A stretch of 64,000 bases of DNA from an uncultured Oscillospiraceae bacterium (GCA_934572325.1 CAKTKT010000001.1:1-64000), one strand, 5' to 3'; counted from the first letter of the stretch, positions 16,578 through 25,379 are shown. The notes: generated by a model not told the origin, from the letters alone. Numbers and translations are program-made.

Positions 16578-18250
16578 GTTTTTTCACACCGTATGAGGGC
16601 GGCAAACCCTATATATTCGTCAGCTATGCCCATGCCGACTCCAGGGACGTGATGGAGGTCATCACCGATATGCACCGGCGGGGGTACAGGCTGTGGTATG
16701 ACGAGGGGATAGAGGTCGGCAGCGAGTGGCCGGAGTGCATCGCCGAGCACCTTAGCGGCGCGAACCTCATGCTCGCGTTCATATCGGGGGCGTATATGCG
16801 CTCCGACAACTGCCGGCGCGAGATGCACTATGCGCTCATGAAGCGCATAAAGGTCATCAACATCTTCCTTGAGGAGACGGTGATGACCCCCGGCATGGAG
16901 ATGCAGATAGGCAATATCTTCGCGCTGATGAAATACAGCATGCCGGAAAAGCTGTTTTATGAGAGGCTTTACACCGCGCCGCCGCTGCTCGGCTCGGAGG
17001 GGCTTGCGGAGAACGGCGGAGCGGGGGAGACGGCAGCCGCCGCGCCGATAAACGCCGTGCCGGAGACCGAAACGAAGCCGGAGAGGAAGCCCGACGCGAA
17101 AAAGGCGGAGAGCGAACGGCTGAAGGCTGAACGGGAGGCGGAGCGCGAGGAGCGCAGAGAGAGAAAGAGCAAAGCCCGCGAGAGCACACGGGCGGAAAAA
17201 GCCCCCGCGCCGGAGAGAGCGAAGAAAAGGAAGTGGACCGCCGGACGCATAACGGCGCTGGCGCTTGCGCTGCTCGTGCTCGCGGCGGCGGTGACGCTGG
17301 GGATAGTCGGGCATTTCACAGGGCTGACGGAGCGCGTGATGGTAAGGCTGAACACGCAGGACGCGCAGCTTCTGCCCATGTCGTCGAGGGCGGAGTTTTC
17401 AAGCGAGACGTTTGAGAGCATCGCGCGCGAGTATACGGGCGTTGCCGAGGGGGATATATACGTGTCCGACCTCGCCTCGCTCACGGAGCTTCGCATCATG
17501 GGCGCGAGCTTTTATTTCGGCGGCGATGTGACGCGGGAGAACGCGCACCGCATCGTTCCGGAGGGGACGGAGCTGCGCGATCTGAGCGATCTGAAATATT
17601 TCACGGGGCTGAAAACGCTGCACATAAACGGACAGAGCCTCAGCACCCTTGCCACTCTGCCTGCGCTCAACGTGCAGTATCTGGACATAAGCGGCAGCCG
17701 CGTGACCTCGCTGGAGGGCGTGGGGCGGCTGACGAAGCTGCGGGAGCTGCGCGCGGCGCAGTGCCCCGTGACGGACCTGGGCGACATACGCCAATGCCTC
17801 GATCTGCGCCTTTTAGACCTTGACGGCGCGGCGGTCACGGACTTCGCACCGCTCAAGCCGCTGACGAAGCTGAGCTCGGTATCGCTCGCCAACTGCACGG
17901 CGGCGGAGATGAAAACCGTGCTGCGCATGAGCTCGCTGACGGATGTGCGCTTCACGGACTGCGACCTGCACGGCAGCTTCTTCAAGAGCTTCGACAAGGA
18001 ATCCGCCATTACGAGCCTCTCGCTCACGCGCTGCACCCTCGACTCTGCGGCGAACATCTCGGATTTTGACAGCCTGACGACGCTCACGCTCATATCCAGC
18101 GGGGAGACGCTCGACTGGAGCGAGCTTGCCGAGCTGTCCGCGCTCACGACCGTCAATATCGACGCGCCCATGGAGAGCGCCGTGACCCACGCGCTCAAGG
18201 GAACGCAGACGGCGGTGAATATCCTGACGGACGAGCCGGAGAGCGAATAG
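16574..18250 (+). CDS. TIR domain, transmembrane, leucine-rich-repeat-like protein
   Basis: The protein (558 aa) has three parts. Residues 10-140 are a TIR domain: YIFVSYAHADS, LWYDEGIEVGSEW, and SGANLMLAFISGAYMRSDNCRREMHYAL with the Glu at the position used by TIR NADases. A highly charged Lys/Glu/Arg linker follows (about 150-220), then one transmembrane helix near 226-248. The remainder is a series of leucine-rich-repeat-like units (LRELRAAQCPVTDLGDI, LRLLDLDGAAVTDFAPL, LTDVRFTDCDL, LTTLTLISS). The TIR part should face the cytoplasm and the repeats the outside. The start TTG at 16574 overlaps the upstream stop. Ligand, signalling or defence role is unknown. Confidence 0.85.
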   Translation: MSFFTPYEGGKPYIFVSYAHADSRDVMEVITDMHRRGYRLWYDEGIEVGSEWPECIAEHLSGANLMLAFISGAYMRSDNCRREMHYALMKRIKVINIFLEETVMTPGMEMQIGNIFALMKYSMPEKLFYERLYTAPPLLGSEGLAENGGAGETAAAAPINAVPETETKPERKPDAKKAESERLKAEREAEREERRERKSKARESTRAEKAPAPERAKKRKWTAGRITALALALLVLAAAVTLGIVGHFTGLTERVMVRLNTQDAQLLPMSSRAEFSSETFESIAREYTGVAEGDIYVSDLASLTELRIMGASFYFGGDVTRENAHRIVPEGTELRDLSDLKYFTGLKTLHINGQSLSTLATLPALNVQYLDISGSRVTSLEGVGRLTKLRELRAAQCPVTDLGDIRQCLDLRLLDLDGAAVTDFAPLKPLTKLSSVSLANCTAAEMKTVLRMSSLTDVRFTDCDLHGSFFKSFDKESAITSLSLTRCTLDSAANISDFDSLTTLTLISSGETLDWSELAELSALTTVNIDAPMESAVTHALKGTQTAVNILTDEPESE

Positions 18251-18281
18251 ACATAGGGTGAGCGAATAGACCATGACAAAT

Positions 18282-18310
18282 AAGCCCGCGGGCGTTGCGC
18301 CTGCGGGCTT
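18282..18310. terminator. hairpin between convergent genes
   Basis: AAGCCCGC-G-GGCG and CGCC-T-GCGGGCTT form a nearly perfect 13-bp stem with a TTG loop. It lies between two convergent genes; T-rich sequence is weak on both sides. Confidence 0.5.
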
Positions 18311-18330
18311 GAAGCATATTTGCGGATAGC

Positions 18331-19209
18331 TCAGTACACGTCCTCGACGACCCGCGTGGGGGGCGCTTCAAGGATCTCGGGGTGCTGGAAGAGATAGCGG
18401 ATCGCCTGAAGGAACTGGGCGTAATAGTGCCCGTCAACGGTGCGCTCGTCCATGACGAACTTGCAGTCCACATACTTGTGATCGACGACTTGACCGTGGC
18501 GGTCGATCTCGTAGGCGTGGCGCTTCGAGCCGAACGCAACGAACACCGGCAGCGTGCCGAAGTTGTAGATATGGTGATATATGGGTCCTATGCGCAGAGA
18601 GCCGACGTCGGTGATGATCATCGAGCCGTGGAACGGGCTTGCATCCACAAGGCTCTGCGGCAGCCAGCCGAAGTAGTCCATTATGCGCAGGATGGTCAGC
18701 GCGAAGCGCAGCAGCCAGCGCGGCGCCTTGCACAGCGACTCCGCCACGTCCTCGGTGTTGTTGCTGCCCTCGGAGGTCTTTATCTCGTCTATCTTCTCGT
18801 TCATCTTGCGGTAAACGTCGAAGATGGTGTCCGTCGGCTCAAAGACGACCTTGATGGTGGTCTCCGTCGCGTCAACGGTGAGCGCGCGCTTGACGGTCAT
18901 GACGATCTCGATAGTATCCCTCGCGTAGATGCGCCGCCCGACGACGAAGCGGTTGATGCCCGGCAGCATGGATATGCCGCGGATATAGGCGGCGATGATG
19001 AAGTGCAGAATACCGATGCCCTTGTACCCCGCGACGCGAAGCTGGCGCAGACGGCGGTCGAGCACCGAGACCTCGAAGCTCTCCTCGTACTGGTTGCAGG
19101 CGTCGTTGCGCGCGGGCATTATGTAAGGCATGAATTTGGCAAAGGCGGGCAGGGAACGCAGAAGCCGCCCATCCTTGCGGTCGCCGAAGCGGCGCTTGTA
19201 CTTGCTCAT
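18331..19209 (-). CDS. E2-like (2-oxoacid dehydrogenase acyltransferase/CAT fold) protein without the catalytic His
   Basis: This 292-aa protein resembles the catalytic domain of dihydrolipoyl acyltransferases and chloramphenicol acetyltransferase but has no lipoyl domain. The C-terminal motif that is normally D-H-R-x-x-D-G reads DERTVDG at residues 254-260, so the general-base His is Glu255. Other features (FVVGRRIYARDTIEIVMTVKR, GSMIITDVGSLRIGPIYHHIYNFGTLPVFVAFG) support the fold. No E1 or E3 genes are near. The ATG at 19209 has a GGAGGAG site at about 6 bases, and a good promoter lies at 19278-19306. It may act on another acyl carrier or be non-catalytic. Confidence 0.75.
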   Translation of the reverse strand: MSKYKRRFGDRKDGRLLRSLPAFAKFMPYIMPARNDACNQYEESFEVSVLDRRLRQLRVAGYKGIGILHFIIAAYIRGISMLPGINRFVVGRRIYARDTIEIVMTVKRALTVDATETTIKVVFEPTDTIFDVYRKMNEKIDEIKTSEGSNNTEDVAESLCKAPRWLLRFALTILRIMDYFGWLPQSLVDASPFHGSMIITDVGSLRIGPIYHHIYNFGTLPVFVAFGSKRHAYEIDRHGQVVDHKYVDCKFVMDERTVDGHYYAQFLQAIRYLFQHPEILEAPPTRVVEDVY

Positions 19210-19277
19210 TTCTCTCTCCTCCGTATATGTGCGCGGCAAAGCGCGCGAATGTATCTTTCAAAATTTGAAGCATTGAT

Positions 19278-19306
19278 ATTATACAGTCATTCTTATAATA
19301 ATACAA
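19278..19306 (-). promoter_or_regulatory. promoter of the E2-like gene
   Basis: On the minus strand TTGTAT (19306-19301) and TATAAT (19283-19278) are separated by 17 bases. The predicted start leaves a leader of about 60 bases. Confidence 0.65.
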
Positions 19307-19354
19307 GTGCAAGTTGCAAAAGTTAATAATTTTGGGAAGCTCCGATCAAATGCG

Positions 19355-19882
19355 TCAGCCCCACAGCGCGCGGCATATCCACGCCGCAGAGAGGAAGCCA
19401 GCCGCGTCGGCGAGGAGCGCCGCCGGTATCGCCCAGCGTGTCGAGCGCACACGCGCCGCGCCGAAGTACACGGCGATGACGTAAAACGTCGTTTCGCTCG
19501 AGGAGAGCATGACGGCGGCGGTGCGCCCGGGGAGCGAGTCCGCGCCGCAGCGCTGCATTATCTCCGCCGCCGCGCCCAGCGCACCCGAGCCGGACAGCGG
19601 GCGCAGCAGCAGGATGAGCGCGGTCTCCTCCGGTATGCCGAGGCGCGAGAGGAGCGGCGAGGCGGCGCGCGCGAGCAGCTCCGGCAGGGCGGAGGCGCGC
19701 AGAAGATAGATCGCGGCGAAGAGCACCGTCAGCGCGGGCAGCATATCCGCCGCGGTCTTCAGTCCGCGCCGCGCGCCGGCGGTCATCGCGTCCATTATGT
19801 TCACGCCGTTCAGCGCCGCCGCGAGCACGACCGCCGCCGTGATGAGCGCCGGCAGCAGCGAGAGCATACGGCTCATCGCCAT
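19355..19882 (-). CDS. spmB: spore maturation protein B
   Basis: SpmB (175 aa) is an integral membrane protein of the nucleoside-recognition/gate domain family. With SpmA it is needed for full dehydration of the spore core in Bacillus and Clostridium. The family pattern is visible in MLPALTVLFAAIYLLRASALPELL and LRPLSGSGALGAAAEIMQRCGADS, followed by SSSETTFYVIAVYFGAARV. The start is ATG 19882 or ATG 19876; the latter would make an ATGA overlap with spmA. Downstream there is a 145-base gap with the promoter of the next gene and no clear terminator. Confidence 0.88.
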   Translation of the reverse strand: MAMSRMLSLLPALITAAVVLAAALNGVNIMDAMTAGARRGLKTAADMLPALTVLFAAIYLLRASALPELLARAASPLLSRLGIPEETALILLLRPLSGSGALGAAAEIMQRCGADSLPGRTAAVMLSSSETTFYVIAVYFGAARVRSTRWAIPAALLADAAGFLSAAWICRALWG

Positions 19883-20445
19883 GTCCGCCTCAGCGCCGCC
19901 GCCGCGCCCAGCCCCGCCGCCAGTGATATGAGCGAGCACAGCCACACCGCGGGCAGAATGTCGAACGGCGTCTGTGCGCCGCAGGACGCGCGCACGGCGG
20001 CGACCGTCGAGGGGATAAGCTGGAGCGAGGCGGTGTTCACCACCGCCAGCAGGCACAGCTCGTCCGTGGCGCTGCCGTCGGGGGAGAGGCGCTGCATCCC
20101 CTGCGCGGCGCGTATGCCAGCCGGAGTTGCGGCGTTGCCGAGCCCCATGAGGTTCGCCGCGGCGTTTTCCGTCAGCGCCGCCATGACCTCCGGCTTATCC
20201 GCGGCGCACGGGAAGAGCAGGCGCAGAGGGCGGCGCAGGGCGCGCGCGAGAACTCCGTCCGCTCCGGCGCGCTCCGCCAGCTCCATCACGGCGCTCCAAA
20301 AGCAGAGGCTGCCGCTGACGGAGACGACGAACTCCACCGCCGCCTGCGCCCCGTCGAGCAGGGCGTTCCCGTCCGGAAGGGGAGAGAAAAACAGGGAAAT
20401 ACAGGGAATAATGAAGAGAAAAGCGAGAATGTAAGAGAATGACAT
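19873..20445 (-). CDS. spmA: spore maturation protein A
   Basis: SpmA (190 aa) is a membrane protein that acts with SpmB in spore core dehydration. Signature stretches are FWSAVMELAERAGADGVLARALRRPLRLLFP and LTENAAANLMGLGNAATPAGIRAAQGM, the latter being the nucleoside-recognition domain motif. The ATG at 20445 gives the usual N-terminus, though no good ribosome binding site is visible; an in-frame TTG at 20484 is the alternative. It overlaps spmB and the two are an operon. A copy of this pair marks the organism as derived from a spore former. Confidence 0.88.
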   Translation of the reverse strand: MSFSYILAFLFIIPCISLFFSPLPDGNALLDGAQAAVEFVVSVSGSLCFWSAVMELAERAGADGVLARALRRPLRLLFPCAADKPEVMAALTENAAANLMGLGNAATPAGIRAAQGMQRLSPDGSATDELCLLAVVNTASLQLIPSTVAAVRASCGAQTPFDILPAVWLCSLISLAAGLGAAAALRRTWR

Positions 20446-20529
20446 GGCAAAACAACCGAATCCGGCGTCGAAAAACGTCGGCAAAATGAATAAAATGTTA
20501 ATTCTGCGACTAAACTAGGAAAAATTAGT

Positions 20530-20557
20530 TGACTGGATGAGATTTCATGCTATAATC
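20530..20557 (+). promoter_or_regulatory. strong promoter of the AbrB-type gene
   Basis: TTGACT (20530-20535) and TATAAT (20552-20557) are 16 bases apart, and TGC precedes the -10 box, so it is also an extended -10 promoter. This is the best consensus promoter seen in the window. The leader is about 70 bases. Confidence 0.8.
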
Positions 20558-20632
20558 AGAGGCAGGTAAAGCGGATCTAAGGAGAGAGATCGCGAATACC
20601 AAATTTTGCATCAAGAAAAGGAGCGTAGAAAG

Positions 20633-20878
20633 ATGAAATCTACCGGTATTGTGCGTAAAGTTGATGAGCTCGGTCGTATTGTCCTTCCCATAGAGATGCG
20701 CCGCACGCTCGACATCGCGGAAAAGGATGCATTAGAGATATATGTTGAAGGAGAGGACATTATTCTTCACAAGTATCAGGCAGCCTGCGTGTTCTGCGAC
20801 AGCGTAAAAGAGATCCTCCCCTACAAGGGAAGATTTGTCTGCCCTGAGTGCGTCAAGAAGCTTCAGGAGATCGTCTGA
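20633..20878 (+). CDS. AbrB-family transition-state type regulator with zinc ribbon
   Basis: This 81-aa protein starts with an AbrB/SpoVT swapped-hairpin DNA-binding domain (STGIVRKVDELGRIVLPIEMRRTLDIAEKDALEIYVEGEDIILHKY). A C-terminal extension has two CxxC pairs (ACVFCDS and FVCPEC), probably a zinc ribbon. In Bacillus, AbrB and Abh repress post-exponential genes; the cysteine-bearing form is common in clostridia and its regulon is not known. The ATG at 20633 has AAAAGGAG 9 bases upstream. A very strong promoter and a terminator flank it, so it is a monocistronic, probably abundant transcript. Confidence 0.93.
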   Translation: MKSTGIVRKVDELGRIVLPIEMRRTLDIAEKDALEIYVEGEDIILHKYQAACVFCDSVKEILPYKGRFVCPECVKKLQEIV

Positions 20879-20913
20879 GCGAATCCGCCTATAGCAATCG
20901 AACAGAAAATCTG

Positions 20914-20957
20914 AAAAGCCGCTCTGCCGGAGCTGACGTATCGGCAGGGTGGCTTTT
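20914..20957 (+). terminator. terminator of the AbrB-type gene
   Basis: GCCGCTCTGCCGG (20918-20930) pairs with TCGGCAGGGTGGC (20941-20953), with G-U pairs, and is followed by TTTT. Bases 20958-21069 contain no gene. Confidence 0.7.
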
Positions 20958-21069
20958 GCGCTTTGCGGCGCTTCCTCACGGGGAGCGCCGCAATTACCGG
21001 TAATGCTTCCGGAAACCGCCGATGTGCATTATTATTCATACCGGTATGGTAAATAAACATCTGAACGCG

Positions 21070-21783
21070 CTAACGTCGGTATATGCGCCGGTACTCGGCG
21101 GATTCGCCGCCGTCGGGATCGGTGAGGATGAGCGGCGGCTCTATCCTCAGCCCAGGTCTGCCGCCGCGCCGCCCCTCGACGAGCACGAGCGACGGAGCGC
21201 TTTCCGCGCGCTGCTGCACGCAGCGCAGGCGCTTGGGCTTCATGCCGTGCGCGCCCATGCACGCGAACACCTCGCCCAGCCGCTCCGGACGGTGGACGAG
21301 TGAGAGACTGCCGCCCGTGCGCAGAAGCCACTGCGCCGCGGCGCATATATCGTCAAGGGTGCAGCTCGTCTCCCCGCGGGCGGCGGCGCGTTCCGCGGCG
21401 GCGGGGGCTTTGCCGCACCCGACGGGGAAATACGGCGGGTTTGCCGCGGCGAGGTCGAAGGAAGCGGCGGGGAAAAGCTCCCTCACGCGGCGTATGTCGC
21501 CGCAGACCATGTCCGCGCGCTCCGTCAGCGCGTTTTCCGCCATGTTCTCCCGCGCGAGCGCCGCCGCCTGCGGCACAAGCTCCAGCCCCGTCATGTGCAG
21601 CTTGGGCGAGCGCACGAGCAGCAGCAGCGATATTGCGCCCGACGCGCAGCCAAGGTCGATGCCGCGCCGCGCGGACGCGGCGTTCACAAAGTCCGCCAGC
21701 AGAACGCAGTCCGTGCCGAGCTTGAAATGCCACGCCTGCGCAAAGCGCGGTCCGCCCTGCCAAAGCTCGCAAAACTCCGCCAT
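21070..21783 (-). CDS. tRNA1(Val) (adenine37-N6)-methyltransferase family protein
   Basis: The 237-aa product is a class I SAM-dependent methyltransferase of the TrmN6/YfiC group, which methylates N6 of adenine next to the anticodon of tRNA1(Val). The SAM loop GIDLGCASGAISLLLL is near residue 41, the acidic loop GLELV near 65, and the base-flipping motif NPPY near 111. The N-terminal QAWHFKLGTDCVLLADF is typical of the family. The ATG at 21783 is preceded by AAGGAGG at 7 bases. In Firmicutes this gene often neighbours an endonuclease and rsmI, which are not present here, so the exact tRNA target is inferred. Confidence 0.85.
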   Translation of the reverse strand: MAEFCELWQGGPRFAQAWHFKLGTDCVLLADFVNAASARRGIDLGCASGAISLLLLVRSPKLHMTGLELVPQAAALARENMAENALTERADMVCGDIRRVRELFPAASFDLAAANPPYFPVGCGKAPAAAERAAARGETSCTLDDICAAAQWLLRTGGSLSLVHRPERLGEVFACMGAHGMKPKRLRCVQQRAESAPSLVLVEGRRGGRPGLRIEPPLILTDPDGGESAEYRRIYRR

Positions 21784-21852
21784 GCCATGACCTCCTTCAA
21801 ACGATGAATACGAAAAGCGGGACGGCAGCGCCGCCCCGAAAAAAGCAGAAAT

Positions 21853-21890
21853 AAAGAACACGGAACGGCACAGACCGTCCCGTGTTCTTT
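21853..21890 (-). terminator. terminator of the ferredoxin gene
   Basis: AAAGAACACGG and CCGTGTTCTTT form the base of a long stem with an imperfect GACGGTCTGTGCCGTT top. On the minus strand it is followed by T-rich sequence. Confidence 0.75.
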
Positions 21891-21896
21891 GCACCC

Positions 21897-22067
21897 TTAC
21901 TCCTGAACGATTGCGTCAGCAGGGCACTGAGCCGCGCAGGCGCCGCACTCCAGGCACTTGTCCTGGTCGATAACGTAGTGCAGGTCACCCATGTCGATCG
22001 CTTCAGCGGGGCACTGAGTTGCGCAGGAACCGCAGGACAGGCACTCGTCGGTAATAACAAAAGCCAT
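21897..22067 (-). CDS. 2[4Fe-4S] clostridial-type ferredoxin
   Basis: This is a small electron carrier of 56 aa with two 4Fe-4S clusters. Cys 9, 12, 15 and 19 and Cys 38, 41, 44 and 48 form the two CxxCxxCxxxCP motifs, with the pseudo two-fold symmetry of clostridial ferredoxins. It donates or accepts electrons for hydrogenase, pyruvate:ferredoxin oxidoreductase or similar enzymes, none of which is in the window. GGAGG lies 7 bases before the ATG. The gene is monocistronic, with a terminator right after the stop. Confidence 0.96.
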   Translation of the reverse strand: MAFVITDECLSCGSCATQCPAEAIDMGDLHYVIDQDKCLECGACAAQCPADAIVQE

Positions 22068-22301
22068 AGTGTTACCTCCGTATGTATATTTGGCGTCTCC
22101 CCGCGCGGGCGAGAAAACGACCCTTCCACTGCACATTGTAACACAGAAAATCAAAAAATCAATTGAAAATTTCGCGCCGCTATATAATTCCTGCAAAAGC
22201 TGGGGATAATTTTTCTGCCCGAACGCCGTTTCGCCGGATTCGGCGCGGCGTTTGGGCGATAATCTTATATCAGGGCAGCATCCAAAGGGAGGTAACACGG
22301 T

Positions 22302-24584
22302 ATGAAAAGCAACGGACAGTTCACGCAGAGGGCGGAGCTGGCGATAGAGAACGCGCGTCTTGCGGCGGGGAGCTTCGGGCACGGCTTTGTCGGGACGGAG
22401 CACCTCGTGCTGGGCATAACGATGGAGCGCGAGGGGCTGGGCGCGCGCATCCTCGACCGACGCGGCATAAGCGAGAGCGCACTGCGCCGCGTCATAGGCG
22501 AGCTGGACGGCACGGGCGCGCCGGGCACGCCCGGACAGGGGCTGACGACGAGGGCACGCCTCGCCGTGGAGCGCGCCGCCGCAGAGGCGGCGGCGATGCA
22601 GCAGAGCTACATCGGCACGGAGCATATCCTCCTCGGCGTGCTGCGCCAGAGCGACAGCGGCGGTGTGCGTGCGCTCGCGCTGGCGGGCGCGGACGCGAAC
22701 GAGGTGTATACCGACATAATGGACGCTTTCGGCGCGCCCGGCAGCCGCGGCAAGCCGCAGACCGGCACGGCGCGCCAGACGGTGCGCCGCGCCGAAACGC
22801 GCATACTTGACCAGTACAGCCGCGACCTGACGGCGCTTGCCCTCTCCGGCGCGACCGACCCCGTTGTCGGGCGCGAGAGCGAGATACTGCGCGCCGTGCA
22901 GATACTCTCCCGCCGGACGAAGAACAACCCCGTGCTCGTGGGCGAGCCGGGCGTGGGCAAGACCGCCGTGGCGGAGGGGCTGGCGATGCTTGCGGCGCGC
23001 GGGGAAGCGCCCGCGGAGCTTGCGCGTAAGCGCATCGTGTCGCTGGACATACCCGCGATGCTCGCCGGAACGAAGTACCGCGGCGACTTTGAGGAGCGCG
23101 TGAAGGCGGTGCTCAAGGACGTCAAGCGCGCGGGAGACGTGATACTCTTCATTGACGAGCTGCACACCATCATCGGCGCGGGCAGCGCCGAGGGCGCGAT
23201 AGACGCGGCGAACATCCTCAAGCCCGCGCTGGGGCGGGGCGAGGTGCAGATCATCGGCGCGACGACGCCGGAGGAGTACCGCCGCCATATCGAAAAGGAC
23301 GCGGCGCTGGAGCGGCGCTTCCAGCCCGTGCGCATCGCCGAGCCGGATCGTGCGCAGACGCTTGCCATGCTGAAAAGCCTGCGGCGCGCGCTGGAGGCTC
23401 ACCACGGCGTGAGCATATCCGACAGTGCGCTTGAGGCGGCGTATGAGCTGTCCGTGCGGTATATAAACGACCGCTTTCTCCCCGACAAGGCGATAGACCT
23501 CATCGACGAGGCGGCGGCGGGGGTGCACGTGGCGGCGCGCGCGGATATGACCGTGCGCCCCTCCGACGTGGCGCAGGTCGTCTCCCGCTGGACGGACATA
23601 CCCGTGACGGGGCTGGACAAAAACGAGAGCGAGAGACTGAAAAACCTTGAGAGCGAGCTGAAGCGGCGCATAATCGGGCAGGACGAGGCGGTGTCCGCCG
23701 TGGCGCGGGCGATACGCCGCAGCCGCGTGGGGCTGAAGGATCCCGCGCGCCCCGTGGGCAGCTTCCTCTTTCTCGGTCCGACGGGCGTGGGGAAGACGGA
23801 GCTCTGCCGCGCGCTCGCCGCGACGGTGTACGGCGACGAGCGGGCGATGATACGCCTGGATATGTCCGAATACATGGAAAAGCATACGGTCAGCCGTCTC
23901 ATCGGCTCTCCTCCGGGCTACGTGGGGTACGAGGACGGCGGACAGCTCACGGAGAAGGTGCGCAGAAAGCCGTGGTCGGTGGTGCTCTTTGACGAGATAG
24001 AAAAGGCGCACGAGGACGTGTGGAGCATCCTGCTTCAGATAATGGACGACGGTCACCTCACGGACTCCGCCGGTCGGCGCGTGGATTTCAGCAACACGGT
24101 GGTGGTGATGACCTCGAACGTGGGGGCAAAGGCGATAACCGACGGCAGACCGCGCCTCGGCTTTTCCGGCGGCGGAGACGACGGCGAGAGCGGGATGCGC
24201 GAGCAGGTCATGGCGGAGCTGAAAGCGACGTTCCGCCCGGAGTTTCTCAACCGCATCGACGAGACGATAGTTTTCCACCGGCTCACGGAGGAGAATATGT
24301 ACGCCATAACCGAGACGCTGCTCGACGGCGTGAAAAAGCGCTTTGAAAAGCTGGGGCTGACGCTCGCCGTGCCGGAGGAGACGGTGCGCTTTATCGCCCG
24401 CGCGGGGAATGACGACGCCTTCGGCGCGCGCCCTCTGCGGCGCACGGTGCAGCACAGCATAGAGGACGCGGCGGCGGAGCTGCTGCTCGACGGGCGGGCA
24501 AAGGCAGGCGATGCGATAGCGGCGCTTGTCGCGGGCGGCGAGGTGACGCTGACGGTCGCGGCGCGGTATACGGACGCGGTGTGA
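22302..24584 (+). CDS. Clp protease ATP-binding subunit, ClpC-like without middle domain
   Basis: A 760-aa Hsp100 unfoldase. Two Clp_N repeats occupy about residues 1-140. The first AAA+ module has Walker A GEPGVGKT near 214 and Walker B LFIDELHT near 284; the second has GPTGVGKT near 492 and [13 protein letters not shown]. The tripeptide LGF near residue 619 sits where ClpP-docking loops carry [LIVM]GF, so it should work with ClpP. The M-domain with UVR motif that ClpC has between the two modules is almost absent, which makes the layout ClpA-like. The ATG has GGGAGG at 9 bases; the stop lies inside a terminator stem. Confidence 0.9.
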   Translation: MKSNGQFTQRAELAIENARLAAGSFGHGFVGTEHLVLGITMEREGLGARILDRRGISESALRRVIGELDGTGAPGTPGQGLTTRARLAVERAAAEAAAMQQSYIGTEHILLGVLRQSDSGGVRALALAGADANEVYTDIMDAFGAPGSRGKPQTGTARQTVRRAETRILDQYSRDLTALALSGATDPVVGRESEILRAVQILSRRTKNNPVLVGEPGVGKTAVAEGLAMLAARGEAPAELARKRIVSLDIPAMLAGTKYRGDFEERVKAVLKDVKRAGDVILFIDELHTIIGAGSAEGAIDAANILKPALGRGEVQIIGATTPEEYRRHIEKDAALERRFQPVRIAEPDRAQTLAMLKSLRRALEAHHGVSISDSALEAAYELSVRYINDRFLPDKAIDLIDEAAAGVHVAARADMTVRPSDVAQVVSRWTDIPVTGLDKNESERLKNLESELKRRIIGQDEAVSAVARAIRRSRVGLKDPARPVGSFLFLGPTGVGKTELCRALAATVYGDERAMIRLDMSEYMEKHTVSRLIGSPPGYVGYEDGGQLTEKVRRKPWSVVLFDEIEKAHEDVWSILLQIMDDGHLTDSAGRRVDFSNTVVVMTSNVGAKAITDGRPRLGFSGGGDDGESGMREQVMAELKATFRPEFLNRIDETIVFHRLTEENMYAITETLLDGVKKRFEKLGLTLAVPEETVRFIARAGNDDAFGARPLRRTVQHSIEDAAAELLLDGRAKAGDAIAALVAGGEVTLTVAARYTDAV

Positions 24585-24605
24585 GGGCACACACCGCGTC
24601 TTTCT
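24573..24605 (+). terminator. terminator overlapping the stop codon of the Clp gene
   Basis: GACGCGGTGT (24573-24582) pairs perfectly with ACACCGCGTC (24591-24600) and TTTCT follows. The TGA stop at 24582-24584 is at the stem-loop junction. Confidence 0.75.
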
Positions 24606-24618
24606 GCGCCATTTTTCC

Positions 24619-24647
24619 TTGTAAATAAACTATTGTTGAATTATAAT
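24619..24647 (+). promoter_or_regulatory. promoter of the two-component operon
   Basis: TTGTAA (24619-24624) and TATAAT (24642-24647) are 17 bases apart. The leader would be about 55 bases to the ATG at 24708. Confidence 0.65.
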
Positions 24648-24707
24648 TGAATATGAGTTTAACGTTATTCGGTAAAATAGCAAAAACTCTACGATTGGAG
24701 GCAGCGT

Positions 24708-25379
24708 ATGTTCAAGATACTTATAGCGGAGGACGACAGCGAGCTTCGGCAGCTTTTCAGCCATGTGCTCATAAAAAACGGCTATTCCGTGACCGGCGTG
24801 GACAACGGACAGCGCGCGCTCGCGGCGATGGACGCGAGCTATTACGACATCATCATTTCCGACATCATGATGCCCGTGATGAACGGGTTCGAGCTGGTCA
24901 AGACCATCCGCGCCTCCGGCAACAACACGCCGGTGCTTATGATAACCGCGCGCGACGCCTTTGACGATATGCGCGAGGGCTTCATCTCCGGCACGGACGA
25001 CTATATGGTCAAGCCCGTGAACGTCAACGAGCTGCTGCTGCGCGTGGGTGCGCTGCTGCGCCGCGCGCAGATCATCAACGAGCGCCGCCTCGTCGTGGGC
25101 GACACGGTGATGGAGTGCGATTCGCTGACGGTGACGGCGAACGGGCAGAGCATGGTGCTGCCGCAGAAGGAGTTCATGCTGCTGTACAAAATGGCGTCGT
25201 ACCCCGGGCGCATCTTCACGCGCCAGCAGCTCATGGACGACATATGGGGGTACGAGTCCGAGACGAACACCCACACCGTCGATGTGCACATCGGGCGTCT
25301 GCGCGACCGGTTCAAGGACAACCGCGACTTCCGCATAGTGACGATGCGCGGGCTGGGCTATAAGGTGGAAAAGGCATGA
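24708..25379 (+). CDS. OmpR/PhoB-family response regulator
   Basis: The 223-aa protein has an N-terminal receiver domain with acidic residues EDDS at 9-12, phospho-acceptor Asp52 in IIISDIMMP, and Lys near 102 in VKPVN. The C-terminal winged helix (about 125-220) has the OmpR pattern PQKEFMLLYKMASYPGRIFTRQQLMDDIWGYE and VHIGRLRDRF...RGLGYK. It binds DNA as a dimer after phosphorylation by the kinase encoded next, whose ATG overlaps its stop (ATGA). A TTGGAGG site precedes the ATG. The stimulus is unknown. Confidence 0.95.
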   Translation: MFKILIAEDDSELRQLFSHVLIKNGYSVTGVDNGQRALAAMDASYYDIIISDIMMPVMNGFELVKTIRASGNNTPVLMITARDAFDDMREGFISGTDDYMVKPVNVNELLLRVGALLRRAQIINERRLVVGDTVMECDSLTVTANGQSMVLPQKEFMLLYKMASYPGRIFTRQQLMDDIWGYESETNTHTVDVHIGRLRDRFKDNRDFRIVTMRGLGYKVEKA

